Shown here piece by piece: positions 57,710 through 64,000 of a stretch of DNA of 64,000 nucleotides. The translations under genes and the position numbers were made by a program. Under the pieces are notes generated by a model that worked only from the letters and a program-made list of their open reading frames with translations, did no database searches and was not told the DNA's origin. Location: NCBI GenBank assembly GCA_905181875.1, contig CAJIZH010000003.1, positions 434,001-498,000 on the forward strand, written 5' to 3'. Every line of letters starts with the position of its first letter. Position 1 is the stretch's first letter. The DNA is from Flavobacteriales bacterium UBA6770 (GTDB taxonomy: Bacteria; Bacteroidota; Bacteroidia; Flavobacteriales_G; Salibacteraceae).

Positions 57710-58570
57710 CTATAAATAGTGTTTCAAAAAGTTTGAGTTTGTTTTCTTTCTCAATCCTCTAAGTGCTTTTTCACGAATTTGTCTGATGCGCTCTCGAGTT
57801 AATCCTAAGCTATTAGCTATTTCCTCTAAAGTCATTGGAGTCCTTCCATTCAGACCGAATGAAAGTCGGACCACTTCAGCCTCACGAGGCTTTAATGAAA
57901 CTAATACTCTCTCAATATCTTTACAAAGTGATTCCCGCATCATTTCGTCTGCAGGATTCTTTGAGTTATTATTTGAAAGTACATTTAATAAAGAATTTTC
58001 TTCTCCGTCAATAAGCGGTGCATCAACAGATACTTGCTTTTGAGAGTAGGTTACCAAATCACCAACACTATCAGCATTAGTTTCTAATAACACAGATATT
58101 TCTTCGTGAGAAGGGGCTCTTTCAAATTCTTGTTCAAGTTTTGAGAATGCTGAAGCTACTTTTTGTATAGCAGAAACTTTGTTCAATGGCAAACGAACCA
58201 CTCTTGAGTTTTCTGCAATAGCCTGCATAATACTTTGACGTATCCACCAAACTGCGTAAGAAATGAATTTAAAACCCTTTGTTTCATCAAATCTCTTGGC
58301 TGCTGTTATCAGACCAATATTTCCCTCAGCAATTAAATCTTCTAATGTCAAACCATGACCTTGGTATTGCTTGGCAACAGATATTACGAAACGTAAGTTA
58401 GCATTAACCAACTTGTTAAGAGCCCTTTCATCTCCTTGCTTTATCTTCTTCGCTAATTCTACTTCTTCTTCAGCAGTGATCATTTCCTCTTTGGAAACAT
58501 CGCTCAAATACTTATCAATAGATTTCGAATCACGATTCGTGAGCTGTTTGGAGATTTTCAGTTGTCTCAT
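57710..58570 (-). CDS. rpoD: Primary RNA polymerase sigma factor (RpoD/SigA type)
   Basis: This 286-residue sigma-70 factor has region 1.2/2 (EEEVELAKKIKQGDERALNKLVNANLRFVISVAKQYQ; DETKGFKFISYAVWWIRQ with the -10 recognition helix), region 3 and region 4 (LEEIANSLGLTRERIRQIREKALRGLRK). It lacks region 1.1, as is usual for Bacteroidota primary sigma factors, which read the TAnnTTTG promoters found throughout this window. It has an inverted repeat in its leader. Confidence 0.94.
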   Translation of the reverse strand: MRQLKISKQLTNRDSKSIDKYLSDVSKEEMITAEEEVELAKKIKQGDERALNKLVNANLRFVISVAKQYQGHGLTLEDLIAEGNIGLITAAKRFDETKGFKFISYAVWWIRQSIMQAIAENSRVVRLPLNKVSAIQKVASAFSKLEQEFERAPSHEEISVLLETNADSVGDLVTYSQKQVSVDAPLIDGEENSLLNVLSNNNSKNPADEMMRESLCKDIERVLVSLKPREAEVVRLSFGLNGRTPMTLEEIANSLGLTRERIRQIREKALRGLRKKTNSNFLKHYL

Positions 58571-58594
58571 AGGCGAATAAAAAAATTATTGTTT

Positions 58595-58626
58595 AAGTCC
58601 GTCAATTTACAATTTTCTACGGACTT
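58595..58626 (-). other. Inverted repeat in the rpoD leader
   Basis: AAGTCCGT (58595-58602) and ACGGACTT (58619-58626) form a perfect 8-base stem with a 16-base loop between the putative rpoD promoter and its ATG. No T tract follows. It could be a leader hairpin in the mRNA or a divided operator. Confidence 0.45.
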
Positions 58627-58638
58627 CTAATTGAACCG

Positions 58639-58646
58639 CAAAAGTA
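58639..58646 (-). promoter_or_regulatory. Candidate -7 promoter element for rpoD
   Basis: The minus strand reads TACTTTTG, matching TAnnTTTG, 69 bases before the rpoD ATG. Initiation near 58632 would include the inverted repeat in the mRNA leader. No TTG is seen at the -33 distance. Confidence 0.42.
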
Positions 58647-58772
58647 CGGATTTTCTTACCATTTCTAACTGGTACTGCACTATCAAACGAAATCATCTAA
58701 TTTATGTTACATTCAAATGCAATTATGTTGGAATTAATACACCAATTGCAACGAATGGGCTTTCTACAAGCC

Positions 58773-58780
58773 TATTTTTG
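58773..58780 (+). promoter_or_regulatory. Candidate -7 promoter element for the small membrane protein and hflX
   Basis: TATTTTTG matches TAnnTTTG 18 bases before ATG 58799; a TTG lies 24 bases upstream (58746-58748), one base above the usual range. It supports ATG 58799 over a much earlier start. Confidence 0.42.
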
Positions 58781-58798
58781 CATGTAATTATATTTAAT

Positions 58799-59230
58799 AT
58801 GTATACTGGATTATTACACTTTCATCGAATGATTGCCTATGTAGCGCTCATTTTAATTTTTGCAACAATGCTAAAAGCAATGTTTGGCATGTTAAATAAG
58901 AAAAGCTTTACAGAGGGTGATCGGAAACTTGGTCTTTTTGCTCTAATTAGCGGGTATGTTCAGTTATTACTTGGCATAGCATTAATATTCATCGGACCGA
59001 TAATGTCTTATTTCAGTAATATGGAAGAAGTTATGAAAAATTCCGAATTAAGATTTTTAGTTATAGAACATCCATTAACAATGACTATCGGAATCATTCT
59101 TATTACGATTGGTTATTCAAAATCTAAAAAAGCAGATACAGATAGATCGAAATTCAAATCCATGGCTTTCTTTTATCTACTAGGATTGGTACTAATTTTA
59201 AGCCGCACTCCGTGGCAAAAACTCGCCTAA
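58799..59230 (+). CDS. Small four-helix membrane protein, cytochrome-b-like annotation family
   Basis: This 143-residue protein has four hydrophobic helices (about residues 8-28, 42-62, 79-100, 118-137) and conserved-looking histidines in the first helix (LLHFHRMIAYVALIL) and before the third (IEHPLTMTIGII). Related short proteins of Flavobacteria are sometimes labelled cytochrome B, but heme binding is unproven. I moved the start from 58631, since the extra 56 residues read as intergenic translation and overlap the rpoD promoter region. It is followed 1 base later by hflX. Confidence 0.72.
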   Translation: MYTGLLHFHRMIAYVALILIFATMLKAMFGMLNKKSFTEGDRKLGLFALISGYVQLLLGIALIFIGPIMSYFSNMEEVMKNSELRFLVIEHPLTMTIGIILITIGYSKSKKADTDRSKFKSMAFFYLLGLVLILSRTPWQKLA

Positions 59231-59231
59231 T

Positions 59232-60419
59232 TTGACACAAACAGAAGGGAAAAATGAAAGAGCTGTTCTTATTGGATTAATCCTAGATGGACAATCTGAC
59301 GAAGAAGTAGATGAGTATTTAGATGAGTTAGAATTTCTAGCTAAAACTGCTGGTATAAAAACCATCAAGAGATTTACTCAGAGAATGGATCATCCTGACA
59401 CACGTTCATTTGTAGGAAAGGGAAAGCTATTTGAAATCAATTCTTATATAAAAGAGAATAAAATTGATGTCGTTATTTTCGATGATGACCTCTCGCCTAG
59501 CCAGCTCAGAAACATTGAAAAAGAAGTACAGAAAAAAATCTATGATAGGAGTTTATTAATTCTAGATATTTTTCAGTTTAGGGCACAAACTGCTCAATCT
59601 AAAACACAAGTAGAATTAGCGCGATTACAATATTTAATGCCTCGCTTAACTAACTTATGGACTCACCTGGAAAGACAAAGAGGTGGCACGGGAACTCGGA
59701 GTGGTGCTGGTGAAAAAGAAATTGAAACAGATAGACGTAGAATTCGTAAAAAAATCTCATTATTAGAGGAAAAACTTCAAATAATTGACAAGCAAAACGC
59801 TGTTCAGCGAAAGAACCGTCAAAAAATGGTTCGAGTGGCACTGGTTGGCTATACCAATGTGGGAAAAAGCACTCTAATGAACCTCCTAAGTAAGTCTGAA
59901 GTTTTTGCTGAAAACAAACTATTTGCAACTCTAGATACAACTGTAAGAAAAGTAGTAGTTGAAAACCTTCCATTTTTACTTTCAGACACAGTTGGATTCA
60001 TCCGAAAACTACCTCACCAATTAGTCGAATCGTTCAAATCTACCCTAGATGAAGCTCGTGAATCTGATATTCTTATTCATATTGTCGATATAAGCCATGC
60101 TAATTTTGAAGATCATATTCAAGTCGTAAACAAAACGCTCTCTGACATAGGTGCTGCAGATAAGCCGACGATTCTTCTTTTTAATAAAATTGATAATTAC
60201 AGGAATTTAGAGGAAGGCGAATTTGATTTTACTGCAAATGCAAAGCAAAATGTTTCACTCATTGATTTAAAAAAGACTTGGATGGCGAATGAGCATACTG
60301 AATGCATTTTTATTTCTGCTCAAAATAAAACCAACATTAAGGAACTTAAAGAACAATTGTATCACATGGTAAGAAGTGTCTACGAAACTAAGTATCCATA
60401 TAATCATTATCTCTATTAG
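59232..60419 (+). CDS. hflX: GTPase HflX
   Basis: This 395-residue ribosome-associated GTPase splits or rescues stalled ribosomes. It has the HflX N-terminal domain with ERQRGGTGTRSGAGEKEIET, the GTPase P-loop GYTNVGKST, DTVGFIRKLPHQLVESF, and NKID. The start is TTG 59232, one base after the previous stop; no suitable ATG is present near the N-terminus. Cotranscription with the small membrane protein is likely. Confidence 0.94.
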   Translation: MTQTEGKNERAVLIGLILDGQSDEEVDEYLDELEFLAKTAGIKTIKRFTQRMDHPDTRSFVGKGKLFEINSYIKENKIDVVIFDDDLSPSQLRNIEKEVQKKIYDRSLLILDIFQFRAQTAQSKTQVELARLQYLMPRLTNLWTHLERQRGGTGTRSGAGEKEIETDRRRIRKKISLLEEKLQIIDKQNAVQRKNRQKMVRVALVGYTNVGKSTLMNLLSKSEVFAENKLFATLDTTVRKVVVENLPFLLSDTVGFIRKLPHQLVESFKSTLDEARESDILIHIVDISHANFEDHIQVVNKTLSDIGAADKPTILLFNKIDNYRNLEEGEFDFTANAKQNVSLIDLKKTWMANEHTECIFISAQNKTNIKELKEQLYHMVRSVYETKYPYNHYLY

Positions 60420-60438
60420 GTATCTACAATTAAAGCAT

Positions 60439-60470
60439 AAAAAAGCCCTTTCGGATTTCTCCAAAAGGGC
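60439..60470 (-). terminator. Terminator after the acyl-CoA dehydrogenase gene
   Basis: GCCCTTT (60445-60451) pairs with AAAGGGC (60464-60470), and the minus-strand reading ends in six T's. The hairpin lies between converging hflX and the acyl-CoA dehydrogenase gene; the plus-strand side has only a weak T tract. Confidence 0.75.
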
Positions 60471-60494
60471 ACTAATTTTTATAAATCCTTTATT

Positions 60495-61637
60495 TTAACC
60501 TTTCAAAACGCCTCTAGAAATGACGATTTTCTGAACTTCAGAAGTTCCTTCGTAGATCTGCGTAATCTTAGCATCTCTCATTAATCGCTCTACATGGTAT
60601 TCTTTCACAAAACCATAACCACCATGAACCTGAACCGCTTCAATGGTAGTATCCATAGCAACTTTACTTGCATATAATTTTGCCATTGCAGAAGCTTGAC
60701 CAAAAGGCAGGCCTTGATCTTTTAACCAAGCAGCTTTGTAAACCAACATTCTTGCTGCTTCAATATCTGTAGCCATATCAGCTAATTTGAACTGAATTGC
60801 CTGATGTTTGCAAATCTCTTTCCCAAATGCTTTTCTTTCCTGAGAATAAGCAAGCGCTAATTCATAGGCACCAGTCGCAATTCCTAAAGCTTGAGCGGCA
60901 ATTCCGATTCGACCACCTTCTAAAGTTTTCATTGCAAACTTAAATCCAAATCCGTCTTCACCAATTCTGTTTGCCTTTGGTACTTTCACATCGTTGAATA
61001 ATAAAGTGTGCGTATCACTTGCACGAATACCCATTTTATTCTCTTTGGCTCCAACTATGAAACCTTCCATTCCTTTTTCAACGATAAGTGCATTAATTCC
61101 TCTGTGACCTTTTTCTCTGTCAGTTTGGGCAATCACAATGTAGGTAGAAGCTGAATTACCATTGGTAATCCAGTTTTTTGTTCCGTTCAAAAGGTAATAG
61201 TCGCCCATATCTTCAGCGGTCGTTTGTTGCGACGTAGCATCAGAACCTGCTTCTGGCTCACTCAGACAGAATGCACCAATAGCTTTACCTTTAGCGATAG
61301 GGATTAAATATTTCTGTTTTTGTTCTTCCGAACCATATTGCTCAATTCCATAATTCACTAAAGAATTACAAACGGAAACACAAACAGAGCTAGAAGAATC
61401 TACTTTAGAAAACTCTTCCATTGCAATAACATATGACAACACATCCATTCCGCCCCCACTATATTTTGGATCGACCATCATTCCCATAAAACCAAGCTCA
61501 CCAAGTTTAGCAATCTGCTCCTTAGGAAATTCCATTTTTTCATCACGTTCAATAACACCTGGCAATAGGACATTTTGAGTGAAATCTCTTGCCGCTTCTC
61601 GCACTGCTAGGTGCTCCTCTGTTAATTCGAAATCCAT
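60495..61637 (-). CDS. Acyl-CoA dehydrogenase
   Basis: This 380-residue FAD enzyme performs the first oxidation of acyl-CoA in beta-oxidation or branched amino-acid breakdown. It has AFCLSEPEAGSDATSQQT, the flavin region, KNWITNGNSAS, and the C-terminal QVHGGYGFVKEYHVERLMRD, with the catalytic glutamate in QIYEGTSEVQKIVI. It most resembles short-chain (butyryl-CoA type) members in length and motif. ATG 61637 (MDFELTEE) is preferred over TTG 61649. It is divergent from anmK. Confidence 0.93.
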   Translation of the reverse strand: MDFELTEEHLAVREAARDFTQNVLLPGVIERDEKMEFPKEQIAKLGELGFMGMMVDPKYSGGGMDVLSYVIAMEEFSKVDSSSSVCVSVCNSLVNYGIEQYGSEEQKQKYLIPIAKGKAIGAFCLSEPEAGSDATSQQTTAEDMGDYYLLNGTKNWITNGNSASTYIVIAQTDREKGHRGINALIVEKGMEGFIVGAKENKMGIRASDTHTLLFNDVKVPKANRIGEDGFGFKFAMKTLEGGRIGIAAQALGIATGAYELALAYSQERKAFGKEICKHQAIQFKLADMATDIEAARMLVYKAAWLKDQGLPFGQASAMAKLYASKVAMDTTIEAVQVHGGYGFVKEYHVERLMRDAKITQIYEGTSEVQKIVISRGVLKG

Positions 61638-61707
61638 GTGTAAATTCAATTTGTTATAAGACGCGAAAGTATCTAATTTGGTTCATTTAATTGCTAAACT
61701 TGTGACT

Positions 61708-62775
61708 ATGACAAGCTACAAAAAGGAATACAAAGTAATTGGTCTAATGTCAGGCACTTCTTTCGATGGATTAGATATTGCCTTGTGTCACTTTATTTTT
61801 GAAAATGATCAATGGAGCTTCAAAATAGAAAAAGCAGAAACTATTGCGTATTCAATAGGATGGATTCAGACTCTTCAAGATGCCGAAAAACCAAATTCCA
61901 ATCATCAAGAAATAAGCAAGAAATACGGACTTTATATTGGTAAAGAAGTCAATTTATTCATAAAAAGACTTGCAATTACTGGTGTTGACTTTATTGCCTC
62001 TCATGGGCATACATTGTTTCATGAACCGACTAAAAAACTTTCTTTTCAAGCTGGTGATGGTGGTTCTATTTTTAATAAAACCAGCATTACCACTGTAAGT
62101 AATTTCAGACAGCAAGATGTACTTCTTGGTGGACAAGGCGCTCCATTGGTTCCTATTGGAGATTTGCTACTTTTTAAAAGACATCCCGTTTGTGTCAATT
62201 TGGGTGGGTTTGCTAATATCTCGCTAAAAGCAAATAATACAATTACGGCCTGGGATATTTGCCCAGTTAACTATATCCTAAACAATTTAACTCACAAGAT
62301 TGGACTAGAATATGACGACAAAGGAAAAATTGCTGCTTTAAATACTGTTGACGAAGAATTGCTGCAACGACTAAATGACTTATCCTATTACAACTCTAAG
62401 CCTCCAAAAAGTTTATCGCGAGAATGGGTATTTACTGAAATTTGGCCTCTTGTAAATAATTCTAGTTGTTCTATCGAACAAAAAATAGCAACCATTACCG
62501 AGCACGCGGCAATTCAAATAGCTCAGTCGATTCCAAAAAACTCAACAGCACTTTTTACTGGAGGTGGAACATTCAACAATCATTTAATGGGTAGAATAAA
62601 ACTTCACAATAACTCATTAGAAATTACTGTTCCAGAAAAAAAAATTATTGAGTTTAAAGAAGCTTTAATCTTTGCATTTCTAGGGACTTTAAGAATTCGC
62701 GATGAAAATAACGTTTTAGCATCGGTAACTGGGGCAATAAAAGACCATTCCTCAGGAGAAATCTTCTCTTACTAA
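61708..62775 (+). CDS. anmK: Anhydro-N-acetylmuramic acid kinase
   Basis: This 355-residue kinase recycles anhMurNAc from turned-over peptidoglycan to MurNAc 6-phosphate. It has the ATP-binding GLMSGTSFDGLDIALC, IASHGHTLFHEP, NLGGFANISL and the C-terminal LFTGGGTFNNHLMGRI. ATG 61708 is chosen over TTG 61678. It lies 85 bases before the dehydrogenase gene on the same strand. Confidence 0.93.
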   Translation: MTSYKKEYKVIGLMSGTSFDGLDIALCHFIFENDQWSFKIEKAETIAYSIGWIQTLQDAEKPNSNHQEISKKYGLYIGKEVNLFIKRLAITGVDFIASHGHTLFHEPTKKLSFQAGDGGSIFNKTSITTVSNFRQQDVLLGGQGAPLVPIGDLLLFKRHPVCVNLGGFANISLKANNTITAWDICPVNYILNNLTHKIGLEYDDKGKIAALNTVDEELLQRLNDLSYYNSKPPKSLSREWVFTEIWPLVNNSSCSIEQKIATITEHAAIQIAQSIPKNSTALFTGGGTFNNHLMGRIKLHNNSLEITVPEKKIIEFKEALIFAFLGTLRIRDENNVLASVTGAIKDHSSGEIFSY

Positions 62776-62834
62776 AATCAAATATTAGACATTAAAAAAC
62801 CTTGACAACAATATTTCCTATGAGTGCAAACGGT

Positions 62835-62842
62835 TACATTTG
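62835..62842 (+). promoter_or_regulatory. Candidate -7 promoter element for the Glu/Leu/Phe/Val dehydrogenase gene
   Basis: TACATTTG matches TAnnTTTG 18 bases before ATG 62861. A TTGACA at 62802 is 30 bases away, too far for a -33 box. The element overlaps the TTG that opens the longest frame, supporting ATG 62861. Confidence 0.42.
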
Positions 62843-62860
62843 TGGCAAAATATTGAGAAT

Positions 62861-64000
62861 ATGAAGGACCTACTCGAAAAGTTTGAAAATAAAACACCTG
62901 AAATCGTATTCGAATGGCAAGATGCCGAAACAGAAGCGCACGGTTGGGTAGTTATTAACTCTCTAAGAGGCGGTGCTGCTGGCGGTGGAACAAGGATGAG
63001 GGTTGGTTTAGACAAAAGAGAAGTGGAATCCTTAGCAAAAACTATGGAAGTTAAATTCACCGTTGCAGGACCATCTATTGGTGGAGCAAAATCTGGAATT
63101 AACTTTGACCCTAACGATCCCTCGCAAAGAAGGTGTTTTGAGAAGATGGTACAAAGCAGTTGCTCCACTTTTAAAAAGCTATTACGGTACTGGAGGAGAT
63201 TTGAATGTTGATGAAATTCACGAAGTAATACCAATGACAGAGGACTGCGGTATTTGGCATCCACAAGAGGGTGTTTTTAATGGTCATTTTCAACCTACTG
63301 AGCCTCAAAAAATAAATAGAATAGGACAACTTAGACGAGGTGTTCTTAAAGAGATTGAAGATACTAGCTTTTCTCCAGATGTAAGTAGAAAGTACGTTGT
63401 TGCAGATATGATAACTGGTTTTGGAGTAGCTGAATCTGTAAAACATTATTACAACATATATGGCGGTAAACTTGAGGGAAAAAGAGTTATTGTTCAAGGA
63501 TGGGGAAATGTTGGTTCAGCAGGAGCTTTTTATTTAGCTCAGAGCGGAGCAAAAATTGTTGGAATTATTGACCGTGTTGGTGGGTTTATAAAGGAAGATG
63601 GTTTTTCATTTGAAGAAATCACCGAATTATTCAACAAAAAAGAAGGCAATAAATTGGTTGCTGAAAATATGCTTTCTTTTGATGAGGTAAATTCTAAAAT
63701 TTGGGACGTCACTGCAGAAGTCTTTATTCCATGCGCATCTTCTAGATTAATAACACAAGACCAAGTGAGTAGGATGGTTGCAAGTGGAATGGAAGTAGTC
63801 GCTGCTGGAGCTAACGTACCTTTTGCCGATCCAGAGATCTTCTTTGGTTCAATTGCCGATTATACAGACAATCACATTTCTGTTATTCCTGACTTTATTT
63901 CTAATTGTGGAATGGCTAGAGTTTTCTGTTATCTGATGCAACAAGATCATGTGGATATGAGTGATCAAGCAATTTTTAAGGATACTTCAAATATCATTAA
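62861..64000 (+). pseudogene. Glu/Leu/Phe/Val dehydrogenase, frameshifted, truncated by window end
   Basis: The first frame (62861-63211) encodes the dimerisation domain with GGAAGGGTRMRVG and the catalytic lysine in GPSIGGAKSGINFDP, then turns to nonsense after DPNDPSQR. From 63132 the next frame continues with GVLRRWYKAVAPLL, YYGTGGDLNVDEIHEV and the NAD-binding GWGNVGSAGAFY through the window edge with no stop. Removing one A at about 63131 restores a continuous reading. Family members of this type oxidise amino acids and in Bacteroidota are often called Glu/Leu/Phe/Val dehydrogenase. The break leaves the first frame inactive. Error or new mutation are both possible. Confidence 0.88.

Noticed and set aside
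58631-58798. 56-residue extension of the small membrane protein
   Set aside because: The extension crosses the rpoD promoter region and a -7 box lies just before the shorter start.
62802-62807. TTGACA resembling an E. coli -35 box
   Set aside because: Spacing to the -7 element is 30 bases, outside any usual range, and E. coli-type promoters are not expected here.

Overview
This AT-rich window comes from a member of the Bacteroidota, most likely order Flavobacteriales and probably outside the family Flavobacteriaceae (family level is inference). The evidence is a near-complete type IX secretion/gliding set (GldK, GldL, GldM, GldN, GldJ, PorU, PorV, two PorP/SprF proteins), a roughly 286-residue primary sigma factor, Bacteroidota-only families (DUF4270, HU-CCDC81/SPOR), and repeated use of the Bacteroidota -7 promoter element TAnnTTTG instead of an E. 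coli-type -10 box. It is ordinary, gene-dense chromosome: no rRNA, tRNA, CRISPR array, insertion sequence or phage gene was found, and no gap between genes exceeds 300 bases.

Layout. 1-5283 (+): nucleotide-sugar genes for surface polysaccharide (UDP-glucose dehydrogenase, UDP-xylose-synthase-type SDR, hexapeptide acetyltransferase, a frameshifted UDP-HexNAc dehydrogenase, RmlB), closed by a bidirectional terminator. 5357-11224 (-): type IX secretion core porP-gldK-gldL-gldM-gldN. 11370-15054 (-): an arginase-fold protein with degenerate metal ligands, and topA. 15297-21892 (+): miaB, a sigma-54-type AAA+ activator, lptE, a conserved unknown, secG, then groES-groEL. 22005-27980 (+): membrane glycosyltransferase, queuosine-precursor transporter, DsbD-like protein, gmhA, GT2 glycosyltransferase. 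28186-31534 (-): Nfu, Mrp/ApbC, an alkyltransferase-like protein, trmB, an SDR. 31659-32756 (+): MurG-like glycosyltransferase. 32740-41235 (-): pdhC, pdhA, cdd, ispF, porV, porU. 41406-45294 (+): second porP/sprF, gldJ, murF. 45289-51623 (-): glyS, NUDIX, radA, rfaE2, flippase-like protein, panD, panC. 51717-55927 (+): short GT5-like protein, DUF4270 lipoprotein, glmS, small lipoprotein. 55931-62775: gamma-carbonic anhydrase, HU/SPOR protein, rpoD, small membrane protein, hflX, acyl-CoA dehydrogenase, anmK. 62861-end: a frameshifted Glu/Leu/Phe/Val dehydrogenase.

The unifying theme is the cell envelope. The type IX machinery is split over two loci about 25 kb apart: the trans-envelope motor and ring (gldKLMN with a PorP), and the outer-membrane sortase PorU with its shuttle PorV beside a second PorP and GldJ. 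Around these sit polysaccharide precursor genes, LptE, heptose genes (gmhA and rfaE2, separated), peptidoglycan genes (murF, glmS, anmK) and SecG, which together supply and export envelope material.

The items most worth a second look are the catalytically degenerate arginase-fold protein beside the type IX locus, the half-length GT5-like protein, the cysteine-free alkyltransferase-like protein, the HU-membrane-SPOR protein, a transcription terminator embedded inside a convergent coding sequence, an inverted repeat in the rpoD leader, and two single-base frameshifts in conserved enzymes that look like sequence errors or very recent mutations. I did not find a clearly new multi-gene system. Starts were moved inward where the longest frame began at TTG, CTG or GTG, or inside a terminator, and an ATG with better context followed.
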